Below, in pieces: positions 1 to 7,726 of a stretch of 18,303 bases of DNA. The number at the start of each line of letters is the position of its first letter. Within the stretch, counting starts at the first letter, position 1. The DNA is taken from contig URST01000044.1 of the NCBI GenBank assembly GCA_900550585.1, forward strand, positions 1-18,303, written 5' to 3'. The notes under the pieces were generated by a model, which did not search any database, was not told the origin of the DNA, and was given only the letters and a program-made list of their open reading frames with translations. This stretch comes from an uncultured Eubacteriales bacterium. GTDB lineage: Bacteria; Bacillota; Clostridia; Oscillospirales; Oscillospiraceae. The position numbers were made by a program, and so were the translations under genes.

Positions 1-143
1 AGCAGCAGATGAACGTGGAGGATCTGAACGCCCAGTGGTACGACACCAAGAACACTTGGGATGCCGTTCACGCACAGGCCAAGGATCTGGACGAGCTGAT
101 CAACGAGTTCAACGAGGCCACCGGCCTGCTGAAGGCACTTTGA
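1..143 (+). CDS. C-terminal fragment of an unrecognised protein
   Basis: An open frame enters from the left edge (first full codon at base 3) and stops at TGA 141-143, giving 46 residues. The segment is hydrophilic, rich in Asp, Glu, Asn and Gln, and likely helical. It contains the string DLDELINEFNEATGLL near its end and has no cysteines or membrane stretch. I do not recognise the family. There is an ATG at base 9, but no ribosome binding site can be judged because the window begins there. A hairpin with a short T run follows 7 bases after the stop. This supports a real gene end rather than a chance frame. Confidence 0.6.
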   Translation, partial: QQMNVEDLNAQWYDTKNTWDAVHAQAKDLDELINEFNEATGLLKAL

Positions 144-150
144 TCTCTTA

Positions 151-173
151 AAAGGGGAGCAGGCTCCCCCTTT
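151..173 (+). terminator. Possible terminator after the first partial gene
   Basis: The arms AAAGGGGA and TCCCCCTTT surround a GCAGGC loop just downstream of the stop codon. The T run is only three bases long, so termination may be weak, or may depend on the second, stronger hairpin at 294-317. Confidence 0.5.
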
Positions 174-184
174 AGATCCCCCAC

Positions 185-273
185 CGCCAGTCAGCGGACT
201 GGCGAACGCGCCCACGGCGCTTGGGTCAATGTATTTTTTCGACGTACACGCCGCCGAAAAAATGAATTTGACC
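185..273. repeat. Multi-hairpin intergenic element, REP/MITE-like candidate
   Basis: Three inverted repeats lie back to back. CGCCAGTC/GACTGGCG is at 185-192 and 197-204 with a 4-base loop. GCGCC/GGCGC is at 208-212 and 216-220. A long nested pair joins GGTCAA (224-229) to TTGACC (268-273) and ATTTTTTCG (233-241) to CGAAAAAAT (255-263). No open frame of note crosses it. The dense dyads resemble dispersed palindromic elements or a structured RNA, but no second copy occurs in this window. Confidence 0.4.
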
Positions 274-293
274 TGCTGACCACAAATCGCTTC

Positions 294-317
294 AGGGCGG
301 GGCAGTCGCCCCGCCCT
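294..317 (+). terminator. Strong hairpin just upstream of thrC
   Basis: AGGGCGGGGC (294-303), loop AGTC, and GCCCCGCCCT (308-317) form a perfect 10-bp stem followed by GATTTTCATCTTT. It ends transcription from upstream, or could act as an attenuator, because it sits only 30 bases before the thrC start. No T-box motif was found near it. Confidence 0.6.
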
Positions 318-347
318 GATTTTCATCTTTAAGTGAGGAGAGACACC

Positions 348-1589
348 ATGAGAAATGTGAAATACGGCAAATGCGTCCTCTGCGGCAAGACCTATGACGC
401 CGTGCCAGACCTGACCAACTGCGAATGCGGTGGCATTCTGGACATCGTGTACGACTACGACTACATCAAGTCTGTGCTGACCAAGGAGAAGCTGGCCAAG
501 CGGGACAACCGCTCCATGTGGCGCTACCGCGAGCTGCTGCCCGTGGAGGAGACGACCCCCGACACGCCGCTGCGGGTGGGCTGGAGCCCTCTGTACGAGG
601 AGCCGAAGCTGGCGGAGCTGCTGGGCATCAAAAAGCTGTGGGTGAAGGACGACGGCCAGAACCCCACCGCCTCCTTGAAGGACCGGGCCAGCGCCATGGC
701 GGTGGCCAAGGCCATGGAGGCGGGAGCCAAGACCATCGCCTGCTCCTCCACCGGCAACGCCGCCAGCTCGCTGGCGGGCAACGCCGCCGCCGCGGGCATC
801 AAGACCTACATCTTCGTGCCGGAGCGCGCCCCCAAGGGCAAGGTGGCACAACTGATGATCTTCGGCGCCAACGTCATCTCCGTCAAGGGCAACTATGAGG
901 ACACGTTCAAGATGTCCGCCGCCGCCATCGACAAGTACGGCTGGTACAACCGCAACGCCGCCATCAACCCCTACCTCAGCGAGGGCAAGAAAACGGTGGC
1001 GCTGGAGGTCGCCGAGCAGCTGAACTGGGAGATGCCCGACTATCTGGCCATCTCCGTGGGCGATGGCTGCACCATCGCCGGTGTGTGGAAGGGCTTCAAG
1101 GATCTGTACGCCATCGGCTTCATCGACAAGCTGCCCCGCCTCATTTCCGCCCAGTCCCTGGGCTGCTATCCCATCAACCGCGCCATCCAGAACGATGAGC
1201 CGTGGCAGCCCATGGAGGAGAACACCATCGCCGACTCCATCTCCGTGGGTGTGCCCCGCAACGCCGACAAGGCGCTGATGGCCATCCGCGAGTCCAACGG
1301 CATCGCCGTCAACGTCTCCGACGAGGAGATCCTGGCCGCCCAGCGCCTGCTGGGACGCACCTGCGGCGTGTTCGGTGAGCCCGCCGGCGTCACCGGTGCG
1401 GCGGCGCTGAAGAAGGCCTGCGAGGAGGGCCTCATCCCCCACGACGCCACGGTGGTGTCCGTGGTCACCGGCAACGGCCTGAAGGACGTGGCCAACGCCA
1501 TCAAGTCCGCCGGTGAGCCGATCCACATCGAGCCGGATCTGGATCTGATGGTGGAGGAGTTCAAAAAGCGCGGCGTTACCGTGGAATAA
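348..1589 (+). CDS. thrC: Threonine synthase
   Basis: This is a PLP-dependent enzyme of 413 residues that converts O-phospho-homoserine to threonine, the last step of threonine synthesis in the cytoplasm. The N-terminus carries a zinc-ribbon-like set of cysteines (C9, C12, C25, C27), as in the long archaeal/Bacillus-type enzymes. The PLP lysine is K111 in the context NPTASLKDRAS. The phosphate and substrate loops are STGNAAS (134-140) and VGDGCTIAG (238-246). ATG 348 is chosen over the in-frame GTG 333 because AGGAG at 336-340 is spaced 7 bases from it, and GTG 333 overlaps that site. It appears monocistronic, with hairpins on both sides, and no threonine-pathway neighbours are visible. The fold is shared with other fold-type II enzymes such as cysteate synthase, so a threonine synthase paralog cannot be excluded. 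Confidence 0.88.
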   Translation: MRNVKYGKCVLCGKTYDAVPDLTNCECGGILDIVYDYDYIKSVLTKEKLAKRDNRSMWRYRELLPVEETTPDTPLRVGWSPLYEEPKLAELLGIKKLWVKDDGQNPTASLKDRASAMAVAKAMEAGAKTIACSSTGNAASSLAGNAAAAGIKTYIFVPERAPKGKVAQLMIFGANVISVKGNYEDTFKMSAAAIDKYGWYNRNAAINPYLSEGKKTVALEVAEQLNWEMPDYLAISVGDGCTIAGVWKGFKDLYAIGFIDKLPRLISAQSLGCYPINRAIQNDEPWQPMEENTIADSISVGVPRNADKALMAIRESNGIAVNVSDEEILAAQRLLGRTCGVFGEPAGVTGAAALKKACEEGLIPHDATVVSVVTGNGLKDVANAIKSAGEPIHIEPDLDLMVEEFKKRGVTVE

Positions 1590-1624
1590 AATGCCGTTTT
1601 TCATCGAAAACACCGACGAACCCG

Positions 1625-1654
1625 AAAAAGAGACGGCTGTGCCGTCTCTTTTTT
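1625..1654 (+). terminator. Rho-independent terminator of thrC
   Basis: The arms AAAAAGAGACGGC (1625-1637) and GCCGTCTCTTTTT (1641-1653) make a 13-bp stem with a TGT loop. The stem runs straight into a T tract, 36 bases after the thrC stop. Confidence 0.92.
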
Positions 1655-1687
1655 CTGAAAAATTTTCAGCCGCCGCCACATTTCGCC

Positions 1688-1716
1688 TTGACTTTTGGGG
1701 CTGTATCGTGTAAGAT
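1688..1716 (+). promoter_or_regulatory. Sigma-A promoter of the ylxM-ffh-rpsP-khpA unit
   Basis: TTGACT (1688-1693) and TAAGAT (1711-1716) are separated by 17 bases. They lie about 47 bases upstream of the ylxM start and directly after the thrC terminator. Confidence 0.75.
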
Positions 1717-1762
1717 ATTCACTGTTGTAAAGGCGTATAACTTTACAGAAGGAGGAACTCCC

Positions 1763-2128
1763 GTGAAAAACCAGACCTACCGCATGACCATGCTGTTCGA
1801 TTTTTACGGTGACATCCTCACCGACCGGCAGCGCGAGCTGTTTGACCTCTATTATAACGAGGATCTGTCGCTGGCGGAGATCGCGGAGAACTGCGGCATC
1901 TCCCGGCAGGGGGTGCGGGACGTGATCGTCCGGGCCGAGGCCGCCATGAACGAGCTGGAGGACAAGACCGGCCTGCTCAAGCGGTTCATGCGCATGCAGG
2001 ACAGCGTGGACGCTATCGTGGCCGCCGCCAACGAGATCAAGACCATCAACTACCGGCAGTATGAGAACCACCGGCTGGAGGAACTGGCCGACAGCATCAT
2101 CGCCGGGGCCGGCGTTCTGAAGGAGTAA
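1763..2128 (+). CDS. ylxM: YlxM, SRP-associated helix-turn-helix protein
   Basis: A 121-residue protein of the UPF0122/YlxM family, a sigma-70 region-4-like helix-turn-helix protein encoded next to ffh in most Firmicutes. The opening motif (MLFDFYGDILTDRQRELF) and the HTH (about residues 34-58, with LAEIAENCGISRQGVRD) are typical. In streptococci YlxM binds Ffh and the SRP RNA and modulates SRP assembly. That role is inferred here from family and context. GTG 1763 is the start because AAGGAGG lies 7 to 8 bases upstream. A longer frame reaching back to 1688 would run through the promoter. The gene ends 3 bases before ffh, with an AAGGAG ribosome site for ffh inside its last codons, so translation is probably coupled. 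Confidence 0.9.
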   Translation: MKNQTYRMTMLFDFYGDILTDRQRELFDLYYNEDLSLAEIAENCGISRQGVRDVIVRAEAAMNELEDKTGLLKRFMRMQDSVDAIVAAANEIKTINYRQYENHRLEELADSIIAGAGVLKE

Positions 2129-2131
2129 TCC

Positions 2132-3514
2132 ATGGCATTTGAGGGACTGAGCGAAAAACTGAATGCGACCTTCAAGCGCCTCCGGGGCAAGGGCCGTCTC
2201 ACCGAGGCGGACGTCCGGGAGGGTATGCGCGAGGTACGTCTGGCGCTGCTGGAGGCCGATGTCAGCTACAAGGTCGTCAAGGACTTTGTGGCGTCCGTCA
2301 CGGAGAAGTGCATCGGCGCCGACGTGTTGGACAGCCTGACCCCCGCCCAGCAGATCGTCAAGATCGTGGATCAGGAGCTGACGGCCCTGATGGGCGGCAC
2401 CAACGCCCGGCTGACCACCGCGTCCAAGGGCCCCACCGTTGTGATGATGGTGGGTCTGCAGGGCGCCGGTAAGACCACCAACGGCGCCAAGCTGGCGGGC
2501 CTCATGCGCCGTCAGTACGGCAGGCGCCCGCTGCTGGCGGCCTGCGACGTGTACCGTCCCGCCGCCATCACCCAGCTGCAGGTGGTGGGCAAGCAGCTGG
2601 ACATCCCCGTGTTTGAAATGGGGCAGATCGACCCCGTGACCATCGCAAAGGAGGCCGTCCGATACGCCGCCGACCACGGTCACGACATGGTGTTCCTGGA
2701 CACCGCGGGCCGTCTCCACATCGACGAGGCGCTGATGGACGAGCTGAAGGCCGTCAAGGCCGCGGTGAAGCCCAACGAGATCCTGCTGGTGGTGGACGCC
2801 ATGACCGGTCAGGACGCGGTCAACGCAGCCAAGGCGTTTGACGACGCGCTGGGCATCGACGGCGTGCTGCTGACCAAGCTGGACGGCGACGCCCGAGGCG
2901 GCGCGGCCCTGTCCATCCGGGCGGCCACCGGCAAGCCCATCAAGTTCGTGGGCACCGGCGAGAAGCTGGATATGATCGAGCCGTTCCACCCCGACCGTAT
3001 GGCCTCCCGCATTCTGGGCATGGGCGATATGCTCACGTTCATCGAGAAGGCGGAGCAGCAGTACGACGAGGAGCAGGCCAAAAAGCTGGAGGAGAAGCTG
3101 CGCAAGAACCGGCTGACCCTCAGCGATTACTTAGATCAGCTGGAGCAGCTGCAGAACATGGGCGATTTGAGCCAGATCGCCGATATGCTGCCCGGCGGCA
3201 TGGCCAAGGGCTTTGACCCCAGCCAGATCGACGAGAAGCAGATGGCCCACAACAAGGCCATTATCCGCAGCATGACCCCCAAGGAGCGGGAAAATCCCCA
3301 GATCCTCAACGCCAGCCGCAAAAAGCGTATCGCCGCCGGCTGCGGGCTGGAGGTGGTGGACGTCAACCGGCTGCTGAAGTCCTTCGAGATGCTGCAGCAG
3401 ATGACCAAGGCCATGGGCAAGGGCAAGTTCCGGGGCTTCGGCGGCATGATGGGCGGCGGTATGCCCGGCATGAGCCGGATGCACGGCTTCGGCCGGAAGA
3501 AGCGGCTGAAATAA
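2132..3514 (+). CDS. ffh: Signal recognition particle GTPase Ffh
   Basis: This is the SRP54 homologue (460 residues). It binds signal peptides emerging from the ribosome and delivers the complex to FtsY at the membrane. The N domain occupies about residues 1-90. The GTPase domain has the P-loop GLQGAGKTT (108-116), DVYRPAAITQL (139-149), DTAGR (190-194) and TKLDGDARGG (248-257). The methionine-rich M domain follows from about residue 300 and ends in a Gly/Met-rich tail rich in MGGG and PGM strings, then a basic end. The length is normal for the family. It sits 3 bases after ylxM and 64 bases before rpsP. This ylxM-ffh-rpsP order is common in Firmicutes. Confidence 0.97.
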   Translation: MAFEGLSEKLNATFKRLRGKGRLTEADVREGMREVRLALLEADVSYKVVKDFVASVTEKCIGADVLDSLTPAQQIVKIVDQELTALMGGTNARLTTASKGPTVVMMVGLQGAGKTTNGAKLAGLMRRQYGRRPLLAACDVYRPAAITQLQVVGKQLDIPVFEMGQIDPVTIAKEAVRYAADHGHDMVFLDTAGRLHIDEALMDELKAVKAAVKPNEILLVVDAMTGQDAVNAAKAFDDALGIDGVLLTKLDGDARGGAALSIRAATGKPIKFVGTGEKLDMIEPFHPDRMASRILGMGDMLTFIEKAEQQYDEEQAKKLEEKLRKNRLTLSDYLDQLEQLQNMGDLSQIADMLPGGMAKGFDPSQIDEKQMAHNKAIIRSMTPKERENPQILNASRKKRIAAGCGLEVVDVNRLLKSFEMLQQMTKAMGKGKFRGFGGMMGGGMPGMSRMHGFGRKKRLK

Positions 3515-3578
3515 AAGTGTGTAAGTGCAGAAGCATTTAACAATAAACATACAAAAAATACATGGAGGAAAAAGAACT

Positions 3579-3818
3579 ATGGTCAAGATTCGTCTGAGAA
3601 GAATGGGCGCCAAGAAGGCTCCTTACTACCGCGTGGTCGTCGCTGATTCCCGCTATCCCCGTGATGGCCGCTTCATCGAGGAGATCGGTACCTACGATCC
3701 CTGCGTGTCCCCCGCCAAGATCAGCATCGACGCTGACCGTGCCCGCGAGTGGATCAAGACCGGTGCCCAGCCCACTGAGACTGTTCGTGCGCTGCTGAAG
3801 AAAGTCGACGTTCTGTAA
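3579..3818 (+). CDS. rpsP: 30S ribosomal protein S16
   Basis: A 79-residue ribosomal protein of the small subunit. It is recognised by its N-terminus (VKIRLRRMGAKKAPYYRVVVADSR cut to its core as RLRRMGAKKAPYYRVVVAD) and the following RDGRFIEEIGTYDP, both highly conserved in S16. The start is ATG 3579, with GGAGG at 3564-3568 about 10 bases upstream. The frame stays open back to 3525, but that extension has no ribosome site and does not match S16. It follows ffh by 64 bases with no terminator between, so co-transcription is likely, and khpA follows after 15 bases. Confidence 0.96.
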   Translation: MVKIRLRRMGAKKAPYYRVVVADSRYPRDGRFIEEIGTYDPCVSPAKISIDADRAREWIKTGAQPTETVRALLKKVDVL

Positions 3819-3833
3819 GCCGGGGGCAAAGCC

Positions 3834-4064
3834 ATGAAGGATTTGCTGCTGTATATCGCCAGAAGCCTTGTGGAGCATCCCGACCAGGTGTCCGTCACCG
3901 AGGTCGAGGAGGGCGATGAGCTGACGCTGCAGCTGCGTGTGGCCCCTGAGGACATGGGCAAGGTCATCGGCCGTCAGGGCCGTATCGCCAAGGAGATACG
4001 CACCGTGGTGCGCTCCTATGCCCAGCGCACCGGCGCAAAGGTTTCGGTGGATATCGTTGATTGA
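3834..4064 (+). CDS. khpA: KH-domain RNA-binding protein KhpA
   Basis: A 76-residue single KH-domain protein (YlqC/KhpA family). The nucleic-acid-binding GxxG loop is visible in GKVIGRQGRIAKEIR (about residues 42-56). In other Firmicutes KhpA pairs with KhpB and influences cell elongation and mRNA or sRNA metabolism. That role is inferred here. The gene lies 15 bases after rpsP. In many Firmicutes rimM, trmD and rplS come next, but here a terminator begins 5 bases after the stop. Confidence 0.92.
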   Translation: MKDLLLYIARSLVEHPDQVSVTEVEEGDELTLQLRVAPEDMGKVIGRQGRIAKEIRTVVRSYAQRTGAKVSVDIVD

Positions 4065-4069
4065 CGAAA

Positions 4070-4095
4070 GAAACTCCCGCTTCGGCGGGAGTTTC
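4070..4095 (+). terminator. Terminator after khpA with a UUCG tetraloop
   Basis: GAAACTCCCGC (4070-4080), TTCG, and GCGGGAGTTTC (4085-4095) form a perfect 11-bp stem closed by the very stable C(UUCG)G loop, followed by TCTGTTTTC. Confidence 0.9.
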
Positions 4096-4151
4096 TCTGT
4101 TTTCGCCCATCCGATGCATGCAGCTGGACGTTTTTGGGGACAGTCCGCGGA

Positions 4152-4188
4152 ACTCCTGCTTTTCTTTTGGGCGGGAGTGGTGTATAAT
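4152..4188 (+). promoter_or_regulatory. Promoter -10 with overlapping dyad, upstream of ymfF
   Basis: A consensus TATAAT lies at 4183-4188, about 39 bases before the ymfF start. No good -35 hexamer is seen at 16-18 bases. That place is covered by an inverted repeat, ACTCCTGC (4152-4159) and GCGGGAGT (4171-4178). The dyad could be an operator or simply a weak hairpin. Confidence 0.5.
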
Positions 4189-4226
4189 ACCAGTGAGTAT
4201 GCAAATGAAGATTAGGAGGACCCACT

Positions 4227-5492
4227 ATGTATGAAAACCGCCGGGAGATCATGCAGGACGTGTTCCTGACCTATCTGCCCGCCAAGAAGTTCAAGACCAG
4301 CCGCCTGACGGTGAACCTCATCACCGGACTGGACCGTGCCTCCGCATCGGCCAATGCGCTGCTGCCGGCGGTGCTCAGCCGCGGCACCGTGCGCCATCCG
4401 GATATGGAGAGCCTGTCCGCCGCCATGGATACGCTGTACGGCGCCACGGTGGACAGCATCGTCCGCAAGAAGGGGGAGCGGCAGTGCATCGGCTTTGCCG
4501 CCGGGTTTATAGACGATGCCTATACGCCCCACGGCGAGAAGCTGCTGGAGCCGGTGGCGGAGCTGCTGGGGGAGATGCTGCTGGAGCCGGTGACCCGGAA
4601 CGGCAGCTTTCTGGCCGAGTATGTGGACAGCGAGAAGGCCAACCTTATCGACGCCATCCGCTCCCTGCGCAACGACAAGCGGGACTGGGCGGACATCCGG
4701 CTCATGCAGGAGATGTGCGCCGGGGAGCCGTACAGCATCCTGCGGCTGGGCGATGAGGAGACGGCGGCGAAGCTGAACAACCACTCCCTGTACCGCCACA
4801 GCCGCGCTCTGCTGGCGTCCAGCCGGGTGGAGGTGCTCTACTGCGGCAGCGCGGAGCGGCAGCGGGTAGAGGACGCGGTGCTGTCGGCGCTGGCGGCTCT
4901 GCCCAGAGGCGCGGCGGCGGCCCTGCCGGTCATGGAGCAGCTGCCGCCCCGGGAGACGCCCCGGGTGGTGACGGAGGTCATGGACGTGAACCAGGGCAAG
5001 CTGGCGCTGGGCTACCGCTGCACCAGCGAGGACGTGCCGGCCATGATCCTGGCCAACCTGCTCTTCGGCGGCACCAGCAATTCCAAGCTGTTTCTCAATG
5101 TGCGGGAAAGACTGTCCCTGTGCTACTACGCCTCCAGCAGCTATGCCCGCAGCAAGAATATCATGACCGTCTCCAGCGGCGTGGAGCAGAAGGACTATGG
5201 CCGCGCCATGGAGGAGATCGCCCGGCAGCTCACCGCCGTGCAGAACGGCGAGTGGGAGGACTGGGAGCAGGAGGGCGCTCTGCAGGCCATGCTCAGCTCC
5301 CTGACGTCTCTGCCGGATTCTCAGGGCGCGCTGGAGAACTACTATCTGGGGCAGATCGCCACCGACACCGGCGAGACGCCGGAGGAGCTGACCGCGGCGC
5401 TGCGCGAGGTCACGAAGGAGCGCATCATGGCGGCGGCCCAATCCGCCAAGCTGGACACCGTGTACTTCCTGCACGGAAAGGAGGAGGCGTAA
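4227..5492 (+). CDS. ymfF: M16 peptidase-like protein YmfF (no zinc motif)
   Basis: A 421-residue M16-family protein without the HxxEH zinc motif. The matching N-terminal segment reads LLPAVLSRGT, as in the YmfF subgroup. In its C-terminal half it keeps the Arg/Tyr substrate-binding region (RERLSLCYYASSSYAR, about residues 294-309) that inactive partner subunits supply to active M16 enzymes. Databases often label this family as associated with EF-P 5-aminopentanol modification, because it neighbours ymfI in Bacillus. A direct biochemical role is not established to my knowledge. The start ATG 4227 has AGGAGGA 6 bases upstream. The stop is separated by one base from the ymfH start, so the two are translationally coupled and probably form a heterodimer. 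Confidence 0.85.
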   Translation: MYENRREIMQDVFLTYLPAKKFKTSRLTVNLITGLDRASASANALLPAVLSRGTVRHPDMESLSAAMDTLYGATVDSIVRKKGERQCIGFAAGFIDDAYTPHGEKLLEPVAELLGEMLLEPVTRNGSFLAEYVDSEKANLIDAIRSLRNDKRDWADIRLMQEMCAGEPYSILRLGDEETAAKLNNHSLYRHSRALLASSRVEVLYCGSAERQRVEDAVLSALAALPRGAAAALPVMEQLPPRETPRVVTEVMDVNQGKLALGYRCTSEDVPAMILANLLFGGTSNSKLFLNVRERLSLCYYASSSYARSKNIMTVSSGVEQKDYGRAMEEIARQLTAVQNGEWEDWEQEGALQAMLSSLTSLPDSQGALENYYLGQIATDTGETPEELTAALREVTKERIMAAAQSAKLDTVYFLHGKEEA

Positions 5493-5493
5493 C

Positions 5494-6777
5494 ATGGCAC
5501 ATTCCGAAAAGACCGTCTATCCCCGCATCGGCGAGGAGGTCATCTGGACCACGCTGGAAAACGGCCTGCCGGTGTGCGTCGTCCCTAAGAAGGACTACCT
5601 GCGCAAATACGCGCTGTTCGCCACCCGCTACGGCGGTATGGACATGCGCTTTCAGCTGAACGGACAGTGGCTGGATACCCCCGCCGGCATCGCACACTAT
5701 CTGGAGCACAAGATGTTCGACACCCAGGAGGGCAACGCCCTGCAGGAGCTGGCGAAAAACGGCGCGGAGCCCAACGCCTTCACGTCCAACGCTATCACCT
5801 GCTACTATTTCGACTCCACGGAGAAGTTCTACGAGAATCTGGAGATCCTGCTGTCCTTCGTGTCCGTGCCCTACTTCACCGACGAGAGCGTGGAGAAGGA
5901 GCAGGGCATCATCGCCCAGGAGATCAACATGATCGAGGACAACCCGGAGTGGCAGGTGTACAAGCGCCTGATGCAGGCGCTGTACCACACCAGCCCCGCC
6001 CGCACCTCCGTGGCCGGCTCGGTGGAGAGCATCCGCCAGATCACGGCCCAGACGCTGTACGACTGCCACAAGGCGTTCTATACACCGGCCAACATGTGCC
6101 TGGTGGTGGTGGGCGATGTGGACGCGGACAAGGTGCTGGAGACGGCGCGGCGCATCCTGCCCGGGACCAGCGGCCCGGATATCCCCCGGGATCACGGCCC
6201 GGCGGAGGACCTGACGGCGGCGCAGCCGGAGACGAGCTGCGCCATGGAGGTGGCCATGCCCACGTTCCTGGTGGGCTTCAAGTGCGCGCCCCAGCCCGAC
6301 GGCCCGGCGCAGATGCGGGCCACCGCCATCGGTGAGCTGGCCTGCGATCTGATGATGGGCGAGTCCAGCCCGCTGTACGCCCGGCTGTACAGCCAGGGGC
6401 TTATCAACGGTTCCTTCGGCGCCAGCTACGACATCCTGCCCGGTGCGGCCTACGCCTACGCCGGCGGCGACAGCAAGGATCCCCATGCCGTGGCGCAGGC
6501 CATTCTGGCCGAGGCGGAGCGGCTGGGGAAGGAGGGACTGGACGAGGCGTACTACCGCCGCATCGTCAACGCCAATTTCGGCGCGGCGCTGAAGGCCCTG
6601 AACTCCTTTGAGTCCATTGCCGTGTCCATGGCGGAGGGCTGTTTCCGCCGCTATGACCCCTACCGGTTCCCGGAGGTCTACGACAGCATCACCCAGCAGG
6701 ACGTGCTGGATTTCATCCGCGACAGCTTTGCAGAGAGCCATATGGCCCTCTCCGTGATATACCCGAAGGAGGGTTGA
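5494..6777 (+). CDS. ymfH: M16 zinc peptidase-like protein YmfH
   Basis: A 427-residue M16-family protein that keeps the inverted zinc motif HYLEH (H68, E71, H72), followed by a Glu pair in EKEQGIIAQEINM, where E143 is the likely third ligand. This makes it the catalytic partner of the preceding YmfF, which lacks the motif. The arrangement resembles known two-subunit M16 enzymes, in which one chain supplies the zinc site and the other the Arg/Tyr pair. The substrate is unknown. As for YmfF, the link to EF-P modification comes from gene neighbourhood, and no ymfI (reductase) is seen here. No signal peptide is visible, so both proteins are probably cytoplasmic. The end carries an AAGGAGGG ribosome site used by lgt. 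Confidence 0.87.
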   Translation: MAHSEKTVYPRIGEEVIWTTLENGLPVCVVPKKDYLRKYALFATRYGGMDMRFQLNGQWLDTPAGIAHYLEHKMFDTQEGNALQELAKNGAEPNAFTSNAITCYYFDSTEKFYENLEILLSFVSVPYFTDESVEKEQGIIAQEINMIEDNPEWQVYKRLMQALYHTSPARTSVAGSVESIRQITAQTLYDCHKAFYTPANMCLVVVGDVDADKVLETARRILPGTSGPDIPRDHGPAEDLTAAQPETSCAMEVAMPTFLVGFKCAPQPDGPAQMRATAIGELACDLMMGESSPLYARLYSQGLINGSFGASYDILPGAAYAYAGGDSKDPHAVAQAILAEAERLGKEGLDEAYYRRIVNANFGAALKALNSFESIAVSMAEGCFRRYDPYRFPEVYDSITQQDVLDFIRDSFAESHMALSVIYPKEG

Positions 6778-6780
6778 CCT

Positions 6781-7725
6781 TTGCACATTATGACTGACAG
6801 TCCCATCCGTTTTCCGGGACTTTTCGGCGACTGGGAGTTCACCGCTTCCAGCACCGCCTTCCACATTGGCGGGAAGGCCATCTACTGGTACGGCATCCTC
6901 ATCGCGCTGGGCGTGGTGCTGGCGCTGTGGTTCTGCATGACGCAGAAGGAGAAGTACGGCATCACCGAGGACGACCTGCTGGACGCCGTGCTGTGGGGCA
7001 TCCCGCTGTCCATCGTGGGTGCCCGGCTGTACTACGTCATCTTCTATCTGGACCTGTTCAAAAACGCCGACGGTTCCTTCGACTGGGGCGGCACCATTGC
7101 CATCTGGGACGGCGGCCTGGCCATCTACGGCGCGGTGATCGCCGCGTTTCTGGTGGGGCTGGTGCTGTGTAAAAAGAAGGGCATGAAGCTGGGAGCGCTG
7201 ACCGATCTCATCGTCATGGGCTTCCTCATCGGGCAGGCCGTGGGCCGCTGGGGCAACTTCATGAACCGGGAGGCCTTCGGCACCGAGACGACCATGCCGT
7301 GGCGCATGGAGCTGACCACGACGCTGGGCCAGACCGTGGACGTCCATCCCACGTTCCTGTACGAGAGCCTGTGGAACGTGGTGGGACTGCTGCTTCTGGT
7401 GTTCATCGTGTCCCGCGCCCGCCGGTTCGACGGCGAGAACACCTGGTTCTACTTCCTGTGGTACGGCCTGGGCCGCTTCTGGATCGAGGGTCTGCGCACC
7501 GACAGTCTGTACCTGTTCGACTGGACCATCGGCGGGCAGCCCATCCGGGTCAGTCAGGCGCTGAGCCTTGTGATGGTGCTGGTGTCCGCGTTTGTGCTGT
7601 TCTACAATCTGAAGCTCCATCCCCACAAGCCGGAGGAGCTGTACGTCAACCAAAAGGCCGCCCGTAAGGCGGCGGAAGATCAGGAGGCATCCGGCGAGGA
7701 GCCGCCGAAGGACACCGCAGAATAA
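6781..7725 (+). CDS. lgt: Prolipoprotein diacylglyceryl transferase Lgt
   Basis: A 314-residue polytopic membrane enzyme that transfers diacylglycerol from phosphatidylglycerol to the lipobox cysteine of prolipoproteins, the first step of lipoprotein maturation. The family signature GRWGNFMNREAFG (155-167) is intact. Also visible are WYGILIALGVVLAL (36-49), GARLYYVIFY (80-89), GGLAIYG (111-117) and PTFLYESLWN. The C-terminal tail after the last membrane segment is charged. The start is probably TTG 6781, because AAGGAGGG at 6766-6773 is 7 bases away. ATG 6790 is the alternative and would sit 16 bases from that site. It lies 3 bases after ymfH, so the three genes likely form one transcript. 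It ends at a terminator shared with the convergent ABC operon. Confidence 0.93.
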   Translation: MHIMTDSPIRFPGLFGDWEFTASSTAFHIGGKAIYWYGILIALGVVLALWFCMTQKEKYGITEDDLLDAVLWGIPLSIVGARLYYVIFYLDLFKNADGSFDWGGTIAIWDGGLAIYGAVIAAFLVGLVLCKKKGMKLGALTDLIVMGFLIGQAVGRWGNFMNREAFGTETTMPWRMELTTTLGQTVDVHPTFLYESLWNVVGLLLLVFIVSRARRFDGENTWFYFLWYGLGRFWIEGLRTDSLYLFDWTIGGQPIRVSQALSLVMVLVSAFVLFYNLKLHPHKPEELYVNQKAARKAAEDQEASGEEPPKDTAE

Positions 7726-7726
7726 C

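Noticed and set aside
174..347. T-box or threonine attenuator for thrC
   Set aside because: No T-box antiterminator motif and no leader peptide with threonine codons was found. The hairpins do not show two clear alternative pairings.
1601..2989. A 462-codon open frame on the minus strand
   Set aside because: It is antisense to ylxM and ffh, has a biased His/Gln/Gly composition, no ribosome site and no recognisable domain.
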